64,000 bases of DNA from positions 248,001 through 312,000 of the forward strand of contig WPDH01000066.1 in NCBI GenBank assembly GCA_019137255.1, in the 5' to 3' direction. Origin of the DNA: Corinectria fuckeliana (taxonomy: Eukaryota; Ascomycota; Sordariomycetes; Hypocreales; Nectriaceae). A program made the position numbers and the translations under genes. The notes beneath the pieces were generated by a model, which was given only the letters and a program-made list of their open reading frames with translations, did not search any database and was not told where the DNA came from. Of the stretch, positions 1 to 9,094 are shown piece by piece (positions within the stretch are counted from its first letter, which is position 1; each line of letters starts with the position of its first letter).

Positions 1-895
1 AATGGAGGATACCCCTGGTTGCTGAGCGAGATTGATCTTTGGGACATGGTAGGACGATTTTGGAAGAAAGATACCAACATCAACGAAAACAAGAAGAAAC
101 ATGAGGAGTCACGTCTGGGAGAGGCAGCGACCATACACGGAGTCAAAGCTGTGTTTGGGTTTTTTGTTCTACCCATTCTTATGGCAGGCTTATCTTAGGT
201 ATGGAAGGCTGGGTTCGCAACGGAGTTTGCTCACAATGTTCTGGGAGACCCTGATGGGCTTCGTGATGGATTCAAAGCGAGTCCGCTGAGCGAGCACGAA
301 AAGTTAGGAGTATCGTTATGCTGCTATGTGAGCTTGAGAACTCAATGATACCCGCGGTATCCCGCGATTGCTCTGCACAAGATAGTTGATCTGACTCTTA
401 CAAACCTGCGAAGGCTGTGATGTATCTCACTGTTGTGTTCAGGTTGGCCCTCAACCCACAAGTCAGGCCAGCATTACCAGGCCTCTTGACTTTTCTCCCT
501 GCGAATTATCAACTACGAACCTTGGGATGGGTGAGTGCAAGGCAAGGTGTTGTACGCCTCAGCTGGAACACCAATGCTCACAAACGCCTTGGTGATGAAA
601 CATACGTAAGTCGATAGGAGAATCAAGCCGCATACGAGACCGAGAATATCGGAGAAACACTTTGAACTGGACTTATCTCGAAAGACTATCTTGGATTAGC
701 TGGGACGAGCCAGATGTATTAGACACAAGATCAGGGGTAATGCCCCTGCCACCCTCCACACCACCAACATTGTCGGACTATGCTATGTGCACCTATGTGC
801 ACAATAGCCCGCTCATAAACCACCGGACTAATGGCTCAAAACAGGTTGCCAAGTTTAGGCAAGGCTGTTTGGTAAGCTCCGCACAGACACTGCTC
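1..895. other. left-edge region, no supported gene
   Basis: Plus frame 1 is open from the window edge to a TAG at 196-198 (65 codons) and includes a hydrophobic run (VFGFFVLPILMAG). After the TAG the same frame stays open to a TGA at about 343. This could be the 3' end of a gene lying mostly outside the window, but an open run of this length is not rare by chance and I recognise no family. The rest, up to the end of the neighbouring minus-strand gene, shows only short unsupported frames. Confidence 0.25.
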
Positions 896-2560
896 TCAAG
901 ACATTGAGCTCTCCTTGGTCATCCGATCTCCCACGACCTTCTTATCTTGCTCCGCAACCTCTTTCGTCGCCCTGTCAATTGCCTCCATAATCTCGTTCAG
1001 CTGCTTCTCGGGGGGTTCACCCTCAGGTTCCCGCCGCGCCGACGCATTACGGCACCGTTTGCAGAAGCGTTCCGCCTGAGGGGCGTCCGGGCCAGAGCGG
1101 CATTTCCACTAGCCGCCGCGATTCTGCCGGACAGGATTCTCCCACAAGGAGTTTGGTTCGTGCCATTGCTTTTCCCACCGTGGCTTCGGGGGGTTCTTGC
1201 ACAGCCACTCAAGGCTGGAGACGATATTGAGGAGTTGTTTGAAGCGGTATCCCTCAGAGCCGGGCCACAGGGGCAGTATCTTGTAGCTCATCAAGACGGG
1301 AAACCAGTCGGGGATGACGACGGGAGGTGGACCCGATGAATGGGACTTGGTCTCCAGCATCGGAGTTCGTTGAGTTTCGTACATGACCGCAGCTGAAGGT
1401 GGGGGTACATACTCTGGTTGCCAGTGCGCCCGGAACTCCCTCCTGTACGCGACTCTGCTCTTCTCCCGGATATTGTCAAGAGGCTCATGATAGTCGCTTT
1501 TCTCCTTTGGCTTTTTCAGGAGCTCAATCAACGATACCTCGGCGAGTTCAGGTGCGGACCGGAGCGGCACCCGAAAGAGCCGCCCGTCAATCCCTCCTGA
1601 TTCGTATAGAACCTGACGAACGTGCTCGGGTGGCTTCTGTTCCGCTCCATCCCATCTCTGGGTGAAAGCTCCAGCTACCATACCCTCTGTCTCGGCGTGG
1701 TTGATGGCGACGTCTTCCATCCTGTACACCAATTCGGTCTCGAGACCTCGCATCACCTTTAGTTGAGCTGGTGTCAGGGGCGGCGGTGTGGGAGGTCTCC
1801 GTCGACCTTGACGCGCTCGCAATCTTTTCAGAGCCCCGTATTTCCTGCGATTCTCGCGTAGGAAAGCTGCTAGAACGGTGTCGGCATGTTCGCGTTGCTC
1901 GACGACGGGAGCGTAACTCTTCTCGCGACTCTGCTCCTGTCCAGCAAGGAATTCCACCAGCTGCGCACCATCATCGGCATATTTCTCCAAAAGGGGCTCG
2001 ACGGGAACACTATTGGCTGTGTTCATTGGTTCGAACAATACTTTGCCAGAGTCCGGGTACATGTCTCGGTCATGGGGTGGAAACTCGTACTGGTAGGGCT
2101 TCAGTTCCACCTTCAAGATGGCAGGGTCCCCAACAGGCCGGGGGCTGTCGAAGTGATGTCTCGCCACGTTGATCGGTTTATCTGGCTCGTGGTTCTCTCC
2201 CAGGTTGAGGCTCGTGCTGTCGCATGTTCTGTCGTTGTCGAGGGTGGTGGCGAACGAAGAGCAGGCAGGAAGAGGGTGCCCAAACGATGGTCGCAACGCC
2301 GCTGGCTCGGATGCGCGCTGCGTCGGAGACTTGAGTGACGAGCCTAGCATCTCGCGCTCAAGCTCACGCTCACGCTCACGTTGCAGTCTGACACTGCGCG
2401 GTAGAAGAACTGGGGATGCAGGGTTGCGCTCGATGAGCAGCGACGACGGTGGTCGCGAATAGGTAGAGCATGAGTCGCTGTCGCTGTCGCTTTCGCTCTC
2501 TGCTGAGCTGGGATAATATGCATCTTGCAGCTCGCCCGGAATGGGTATTGGAGCCGACAT
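896..2560 (-). CDS. unrecognised acidic/proline-rich protein, interrupted by in-frame TAG
   Basis: ATG at 2558-2560 opens a single-exon frame of 483 codons ending at TAG 1109-1111. The N-terminus is low-complexity (Glu/Ser/Asp repeats) and is followed by charged and proline-rich segments. A better conserved-looking C-terminal block is rich in Trp and aromatic residues. In the same frame, 70 more codons run from 1108 to a TGA at 896-898. This extension begins WKCRSGPDAP, contains a CKRC-type Cys pair and then a Glu/Lys-rich, coiled-coil-like helix, so it looks like the natural end of the protein. I do not recognise the family and assign no function. The TAG could be a recent nonsense mutation, a readthrough stop, a sequence error, or lie in a 57-nt 3n intron (1077-1133) with a weak GTCCGG donor and a CTCAG acceptor. 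The gene is real; its 3' structure is open. Confidence 0.6.
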
Positions 2561-3415
2561 GGCGAGAGCTGTGCCGACGACAGAGGGCGAGTTGAGGGTT
2601 GTGAGTGATGTGTGCAGAGGTGACGATGCGAAGACGTGTAGATGTGCGGGTGTGTTAAGGTGAGAGAGGAAAACTCAACAAAAGCTGAGCAGAGAGGGGA
2701 GGAAAGGGAAGACCAGCGAGAAAGCCGCAGGTCAAGGAAACGGCAGTAAACACACTGGGCGGGAGAAACCGATGTGTTGACGGAGCGAGGTCTCCGGGGA
2801 GGAAGATGAGCAAGGGAATCGTGGAAGCTGCGAATCAGAATCAGGTCCTCGGTTTTTGTTGACAACTTGAAGGCAGGGCGCACCTAAGTACCTCCTCTTT
2901 ATAGTACGTCAGGCACCTCGCGTAGACACCTTAGGCCACGGAGAAATGCGAGTGTTAGGTTGGCGCAGCCGCGTTTTGGTCGTCAGTGAATCATTGGCAT
3001 CGTGACGGACCGCGAGGCATACGTCAACAGCTGCTACACATAACATGGTCGGTTTGCTACCAACCAGCCAGCCCTGAGCCAGCTAGTTGGTCATAAGTTT
3101 GGCAAGCCACAGGGCCTCTTGTTGCCAGCACAATACAGTGACAGCTGTGGTTGGTAGTGATCGGGGGGCAATGTTTGCCTACAATAGCAAAGTCTTTCCA
3201 AAACCGTGTTGGAGTTTGTATATTTACAATTACTTGCATCCATGGGAAACATGGGAAACATGGGCAGGGTAGGGTATACGGATACTTTCTCTGTTCCTTC
3301 TAGAACCCGGTTTTCCAAACACCCAGCACAAAGGCCTAACGCCGTTCCACCCCGTGGATATACAGGTTATACAGCTTGTTACACGCTCAGAGGCGACAAA
3401 ACCACACGCGAAGCC
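2561..3415. other. intergenic, upstream of unknown gene / downstream of IRC3
   Basis: No convincing gene. It holds the promoter and 5' leader of the minus-strand gene that starts at 2560, and the 3' flank of IRC3. A short direct repeat with 9-bp unit CATGGGAAA lies at about 3240-3266 (two full copies and a third variant). Confidence 0.6.
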
Positions 3416-5420
3416 TCACTCTGCCAGCGGTCCCACCTTGACGCGCTCCCGGAGCTGCCTTGACTCTAGGACTACCGTTTGTCTCTCCCTCCTCTTTTGC
3501 TCCGCCTCGATCTTGGCGAAGTGGCCGCGAGCTCCGTGCTTCAGCTTCGTGATCATGTCGGTGGCTTTGCCCTTGTCCAGACCCTTGGTGTCCAGGGGCT
3601 TGCCCTTCCCGCGCAGCTTGTTGATGAAGTCGACCTGGCCTTGGGTCGGAGGCAGTGATCGCCATCTTTGGTAGCGGTGGATGAAAGAGTGAGGGAATGC
3701 GTTGGCCGCGTAGCTGTCCGCGCCATGCACTGCGTCGGTGAAGGTGGCCGCGGTCAGAAGCTCCCGGGGGATGGCGTACGGCGACTTGGCCAAGCCAGCC
3801 GGGAGCGCTCGCACCTCCACTGCTCGATAGATGGGAGCCGAGACCCCAAGTTCTTCGCTGATCTTTTCAATCCGGATATAGGAGCCACTCGGAGCGGAGA
3901 GAATGAACTTCTCTTGCCCGACCTGCACCCAAGCGAACTTGCTGATGGCTCGAATGTGCTTCTCTCCAGAAGTATCAGCGATGAGGTCGAGGACTGAGGA
4001 ATAGTCCGTGAATGTCACGGTGTCGGATGAGCCTGTACCACTGGTGGTGTGGAACGAAAGCGCACTCTGTACGCTTTCCTCTCCCACACCCTCCACACCT
4101 TGAAGCTTCCGCATGTCTTTGACGGACACCTTATCCACCAGCACATTGGGGTCTAGACCGAAAAGCGTCGGTGTAGTGATGATTCCGGTGTCCAAGCTTG
4201 ACACGAGGTCAATTATGTGGCAGTCTTTCTTTCCGGGGTGGAGTCTCATTCCTCTTCCAATCATCTGCACAAGCAGGTTCCGTGACCTCGTCGGCCTTCC
4301 GAGCACGATACAATCGATATTGGGGATGTCGGTCCCCTCGGTAAACACGCCGCAGTTGACCAGCACCGGGAACTCCCCCCTCCTAAAGGCGTCGAGGGTT
4401 TCGCCTCTCTCAACTCGGTGTGTGTCTCCTGTCACGTATCTGGCATCGAACCCGTGCTTGCGGAATGTTTGAGTTAGCTCGATGACGTGAGCCACGTCGA
4501 CACAAAAGACCAGCGTCGACTTTCGTCCGTGGCCCTTCGCCATCCAACTGCGAACCGTAATGTCATTGATCTCCTCGGTGTTGACAACCTTGGAGAGCTC
4601 GCCAGGCTGGAAGTCGCCAAAGGTATTGCTCTTCACTTGCTTTAGGTTGGCGGTCGATTCAACCGTTGTGAAGATGACATCTGAAAGCCACTTCTCAGAA
4701 ATCATGTCGACATAATCTTTGTGGTAGACAATCTCATCAATAGCTGCACCAAGCTTCACGCCATCGAATCTCGAGAAGGTGGCAGACACGCCGATCAAGT
4801 TTGGGGAGCCATCGCGCTTCTCGTCGAGGCCAAAGTGCTCGAGAGTTTTCAAATACCCCGGCGCAACGATGTGGTGTGCCTCGTCGACCAGCACGAGCTT
4901 GAAGCGCGAGGGATCAAACTTAGCTAGTCGACCCTTGGACGTGATGCTCCGGACGCTTGCAATGGTAATGTCGGCGGCGCCAGTGGCATGGACGTTTCCC
5001 ATCTCAATCTCGATGCTCTTGTCTGGATATGCAAGTTGACAGTGGTTGGCTGCTTGTTCCACCAGCTCCCGCCGGTGGGCTAGGATGAGAGTACGATCAG
5101 CGTCCTCTGAGGTTGACGGCATCCTGTCGATAAGTTGTGTGAAGATGACCTGTAACGAGTGAGCTTATAAGCCGGCTCCAAGCTCCAGGCCGCCGTACCG
5201 TCTTGCCGCTGCCTGTGGCGAGCGAGATTCCCACTCGTTTGTGGCCGCGCTTGAGCGACTCCAAGACTGATGTGATGCATTCTTGTTGATAGTTGCGAAG
5301 TCGAAGCTGGCTTTTAGGAGCGACAGTGGTTGCGTAGGCCCTCAATGCCCACGACTTGAGTGCAGGCAGGCCTAACCTAGCCTTCGGCCTCAAGAGACAC
5401 TTTGCCACCGTTTGTAGCAT
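3416..5420 (-). CDS. IRC3: mitochondrial DEAD/DEAH-type helicase, IRC3-like
   Basis: Superfamily 2 helicase of the Irc3 type, which in yeast acts on mitochondrial DNA. Two exons: 5420-5199 and 5149-3416. The 49-nt intron (5198-5150, GTACGG...TTACAG) falls directly after the Walker A motif. The spliced protein is 651 aa. Visible motifs are TGSGKT (residues 69-74), VDEAHH (about 162-167), SATF (about 196-199) and QMIGRGMR (about 369-376). The first 35 residues are basic, hydrophobic and poor in acidic residues (MLQTVAKCLLRPKARLGL), as expected of a mitochondrial presequence. The first ATG in frame is at 5420; the open frame upstream of it has no ATG. The gene is divergent from RRN5 across about 300 bp. 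Helicase assignment is certain; the IRC3 orthology is from overall architecture and the presequence. Confidence 0.9.
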
Positions 5421-5719
5421 TTCACATGATGAGACACGCCTGAGAACAATCGCGGCGCATGCGATCTGGATAAAAGGCCTTCTCAAAAGCGACACGCTAA
5501 GACGGGATATCAAAGCTGCTAGCGTCAGACGTTATGTAAGCAAGTCAACGCTCATATTGAAAATTGTTTAAGACGGTGAACCCTCTCAGTTACTCGCAGG
5601 CCTTTGGTATTCATTGGCTCGAACTCCACTCTTCATGGTCAAGCCTCGACTTTTTTCTCGGTCTTTGCTATCATGTTTCTTTCTGCTCAGATCCTTGACG
5701 CTTTCAGCAACCAAGGAGC
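5421..5719. promoter_or_regulatory. shared IRC3/RRN5 divergent promoter
   Basis: The 299 bp between the two divergent start codons must contain both 5' leaders and both promoters. No individual element is recognised with confidence. Confidence 0.6.
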
Positions 5720-7393
5720 ATGGACTCGGACGCCGGCCATCCGCTCAGCGAAGAGGAAAATGCCCCTGCTTACTCGTCGCCTTCAAAGATGAACAACCCA
5801 GAAGAAGCAGAACCGTTTCAAAAACTCCATCCATTGAGTAACTCGGATCAAGAAGCATACGACTACCACGAAAGCGACGCCGAAGCAGGCCGCTTCACTA
5901 ACGAAGATGAAGATGAGCGCTTCTCCCTCAAACGGGCCGCAGAAGAAGTTCTGGCATCTCGTGCGTTCAAGCGACACAAGGGAATTTTAAACACCGACTA
6001 TCTCGACCTACTCAACGCCGACATCGAAGATGCGGCTCACCGCGTCTGTCTCTCGGGTGAGGCAGACGTCGAACCGAGTCAGCTAGGCCTCACGATCTGG
6101 TCAACCTTGGAAAAGAACTTATTTTTTGAGGCGATAGCTCGACTAGGGCGAGACGATTTGCCCGGGATCGCGTTGCGCATAGGAACCAAGAGTGAGGTCG
6201 AAGTCAACCACTATCTCAGCGTCCTGAAGAGAACTCAACTTTTGCGCCAACGGGAAGGCCTGCGCCCCGAGATAGAATTCTCAGAACATCCTGCCGCCGT
6301 CGAACTCAGCCAGCAGCTGTGCCATGCCCTCGATGAAGCCGCCGATGCCGTCTCCGTCAGACAGGAGCGCAAGGAAGAACAGCGAGAAGAGACCAAGTGG
6401 GGAGAGTGCTGGGATATCACCCCAAGGCTCGCCTGGATGCTTGACAAAGGCGAGATGGCTGCCGAAGGCCAAGCATTGCCGTTCGCTGGAGTTTTAAACA
6501 GCCACAATTGGTTGAGGCTTTCCGAGCGCATATTTATGAACTCTTCGATTCCGAGCGACAACTGGAACTTCATCGACAACCACCCACCGTCAATGTGGGC
6601 AACCACATTCGAGGACTTCCATTCCCTAGCTGTATCGATCACCAGGAGGCTTGTCCAGACGACGATCTTTATGAGCATGTCGAGGATCCGAGCCAAGAAG
6701 GAATATAGACCTTTGACCGTAGGTACTGTGAAATTACAAGACGTCGAAGCAGCGGTTGCGTCATTAGGCATGTCTCCAAACTCCCACGAGTTCTGGTACA
6801 GGTGCGCTCGCAGGCTTCGTCTCGAGGTCTATGAGGAGCCTCCAGACCGAGATGAAGAGACCGAGCTGGAGCCCCTGTCGTACAACGAAGTCGAAAGTGC
6901 TCTGTCGGGAGAGAAGATGTCACCCCTTTCTGAGCCGGTGCCAGTGTTCGCGTCTATTAAAGAGGAAGATGTCATCGACGATCATGTCTTGGACGATTCC
7001 GAGTTCGAGACGCCATTCACCCTGTCCGACGATGAAGAAGTCGCCATCAATCAGGAAGCGAACGAGGTGCTACAATACTCTGCGGCCGACTTCCCGGAGA
7101 CGCGCCGGACTAAGCAATCGTTGAAGAGCCGCATCGCCACTGAACGACAACAGGACCGGTACGCAGAGGACTGCGACGAGTACTCTAGCTACCAGGCCGA
7201 GACCGAGATGTGGGAGCTGCTCCAAAAGAAGCCGCCCATGGAGTTGCCAAAGGTGCCAGAGCCGGGGCCGGTGCCACGATCGAGGCTGGATGTGGAGAGC
7301 ATTTTCCCCTTGGGAGGGGACTGGAGAAGCAATATTGGGTACCGCAGTGAGTGGGAAGCGGATGAAGAACTAAGGCTGCCAAAGGAGACGTAA
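5720..7393 (+). CDS. RRN5: RNA polymerase I upstream activation factor subunit Rrn5-like
   Basis: Single exon, 557 aa, ATG at 5720, TAA stop. In yeast Rrn5 is part of UAF, which binds the rDNA upstream element and recruits Pol I. The evidence here is a SANT/Myb-like segment at about residues 122-170, with the pattern LTIWSTLEKNLFFEAIARLG followed by small-residue and Lys-rich helix features. It is preceded by an acidic tail, and long acidic stretches fill the C-terminal half (about residues 350-470). Length is greater than yeast Rrn5 (363 aa), as is common in moulds. It shares a promoter with IRC3 and converges on EAF7 with about 170 bp between stops. No intron is apparent. The identification rests on the SANT-like region and general layout; another SANT-domain nuclear protein is the alternative. 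Confidence 0.8.
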   Translation: MDSDAGHPLSEEENAPAYSSPSKMNNPEEAEPFQKLHPLSNSDQEAYDYHESDAEAGRFTNEDEDERFSLKRAAEEVLASRAFKRHKGILNTDYLDLLNADIEDAAHRVCLSGEADVEPSQLGLTIWSTLEKNLFFEAIARLGRDDLPGIALRIGTKSEVEVNHYLSVLKRTQLLRQREGLRPEIEFSEHPAAVELSQQLCHALDEAADAVSVRQERKEEQREETKWGECWDITPRLAWMLDKGEMAAEGQALPFAGVLNSHNWLRLSERIFMNSSIPSDNWNFIDNHPPSMWATTFEDFHSLAVSITRRLVQTTIFMSMSRIRAKKEYRPLTVGTVKLQDVEAAVASLGMSPNSHEFWYRCARRLRLEVYEEPPDRDEETELEPLSYNEVESALSGEKMSPLSEPVPVFASIKEEDVIDDHVLDDSEFETPFTLSDDEEVAINQEANEVLQYSAADFPETRRTKQSLKSRIATERQQDRYAEDCDEYSSYQAETEMWELLQKKPPMELPKVPEPGPVPRSRLDVESIFPLGGDWRSNIGYRSEWEADEELRLPKET

Positions 7394-7562
7394 GGTTGCT
7401 GCTCGGATGGTACTTCGTGGCATATCCACGACATCATGGCTACTTGTTTTACTTGGTGGATAATCGCGAACATGCTCTCTTGGAGAGATTCGGTTCCATT
7501 GGTTATAGTACTTTGGGGGTATCTAGCTGTTCCTTCGATGTTTCAATGCATCACGTCTATCT

Positions 7563-8633
7563 TCACCGTTTGCCTCTCCTCCCTCTTGCTCGCCCCCTGG
7601 CGGCTCGAGTCTTTTTAGCATTGGCAGTAGCATTAGCACCCCTCGTTGTTCTCGGCACAGGAGTTCCACTCTCCTCGGCGCTCTCCTCTCCCTCCTCACT
7701 CGACCCACTCTCGTCTCCATCGTCGGCTTCCTCTTCCTCCTCGGTCGTCTCAGCCTTTTCCTGTTTTTCTTGCTTTTCCTGCTTTTCCTGCTTCTCCTTC
7801 TCGGTCTTGGCCTGACTTGCCGCACGCTTCCGTCCCCTTGAGGCTCTCTTCCCCTTCGGCGCCGGCGAGTGTGCATCCGTGCCATCCTCTGTATCTTCAA
7901 CTGAAGTTCCCCTCGTCTTTGAGGCGCCCCTTGACTTTGAGTTAGCCCTCGTTTTGGGGCTAGCCCTTGTCTTGGAGCCAGCCCTCGTCTTGGAGCCAGC
8001 CCTCGTCTTGGAGCCAGCCCTCGTTTTGGAAACCGTATCGCCTCGCTTGCGCTTTTTGGGCGGCGAGGGAGCGGGGGATAGCTCGAGCTGTGCGGGAGAC
8101 GTGGGAGCTTCACTTGGGTCTGCGATGGCGCGCGTCATCATGGACTCGAGGAACTGGTCCTTGGGCAACGTGAACTCGACATATCGGTCTTCGGTTTCGT
8201 CTTCGTCGAAGTTCTCTCGTTCGTCGATGACCTCGAGGTTGTAATAGGTCCGCAGCTTTTGCCAGATGTAGGGAATTCGCGTGTGGGGGTATAGATCGGG
8301 ATCAAAGCCGTGGTTTCGAAGGTGCTCAGATATCGCAATCATCCTGAAGTGCCTGTGCATACCTGTGGGTTGGATGGTCAGAAGAGGGTCGCACGAGCAG
8401 CCGGAGACGAGCAACCGACCAGCTGGTTTCCAGCGAATGACGCCCTTGAAGAGGGAGGCAACCTGGTCATCGGTCCATAGCTCGTTGAATTTGTTTTTGG
8501 GTTCTTTGGCCTCGGCGGCGTCATCGGTGTTGTCGCCTGCCGGGGGTGTATCGACGTCCATAGCATCGTCGTCGCGAAGGGGAGTTGGCGTGGCGGCGGC
8601 TTGGCTCCCGCGAGCGCGCTTCCGAGGAGGCAT
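7563..8633 (-). CDS. EAF7: chromatin modification-related protein Eaf7 (NuA4 subunit, CT20 family)
   Basis: Subunit of the NuA4 histone acetyltransferase (MRGBP in animals). ATG at 8633. Two exons, 8633-8420 and 8362-7563, with a 57-nt intron (8419-8363, GTCGGT...CCACAG, CTGAC branch-like site). Splicing restores WKPAG joined to MHRHFRMIAI, the hallmark of the CT20 domain (about residues 48-140); the spliced protein is 337 aa. The intron is an exact multiple of three and stop-free, so retention would insert 19 residues inside the domain. The C-terminal half is disordered: a run of AGSKTR-type hexapeptides from five 18-bp units (7945-8034), EKQ tripeptides, then acidic and RGR-rich tails. The identification from the domain is firm. 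Confidence 0.9.
   Translation of the reverse strand: MPPRKRARGSQAAATPTPLRDDDAMDVDTPPAGDNTDDAAEAKEPKNKFNELWTDDQVASLFKGVIRWKPAGRLLVSGCSCDPLLTIQPTGMHRHFRMIAISEHLRNHGFDPDLYPHTRIPYIWQKLRTYYNLEVIDERENFDEDETEDRYVEFTLPKDQFLESMMTRAIADPSEAPTSPAQLELSPAPSPPKKRKRGDTVSKTRAGSKTRAGSKTRAGSKTRASPKTRANSKSRGASKTRGTSVEDTEDGTDAHSPAPKGKRASRGRKRAASQAKTEKEKQEKQEKQEKQEKAETTEEEEEADDGDESGSSEEGEESAEESGTPVPRTTRGANATANAKKTRAARGRARGRRGKR
7945..8034 (-). repeat. 18-bp coding minisatellite in EAF7
   Basis: Five consecutive 18-bp units encode (A/G)SKTR(A)-type hexapeptides. Units at 7963-7998 and 7999-8016 are nearly identical and the outer ones are diverged. The unit is a multiple of three, so copy-number change keeps the frame. 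Confidence 0.85.
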
Positions 8634-9094
8634 TCTGGTCGCGTAGTGTTTGAGTTGTGTCCGACGCAGGTTGGAACAAGCTACTGTGCGCGATTGGCGA
8701 TGGTGGATGTGGACCTGTTGTTGGATCTGAGTTGGTGGGAAAAAGTTGCAAGCTGGTGACGATCAAGCCTTGAGTCTGTATGGAGAGCTCATGCAAGGGC
8801 TGGGCCACTGAATGGAAAGCTCCCAGTGCCTCCGGACCGGGGGTCTAGCGCGAGTGGAGGGGTCGATGGCGGGAAGCGCGCCCTGAAGTGTACTACGTTA
8901 TCTAGTAGATAGTGGAGGTTAGGTCCTAATGGAATCGCGGCGCGTCGCGGGGATCAACTCCACTGACGTCGGGGGGATTCATCTTCTTCATCATCTGAAG
9001 AATCCACAACGCAGTCGCGATATCACGGCCCAACGATGCAATATTGCACACCGCACACTGATGCATGGTCATAGGCAGATTTCGGATTATAGCC
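8634..9094. promoter_or_regulatory. shared EAF7/GCP6-like divergent upstream region
   Basis: 461 bp between the EAF7 and GCP6-like start codons. No coding signal. It must hold both promoters; I recognise no specific element. Confidence 0.5.

Noticed and set aside
7397..8244. Plus-strand frames opposite EAF7
   Set aside because: Repetitive Ser/Leu/Val sequence mirrored from the EAF7 repeats; EAF7 itself is domain-supported.
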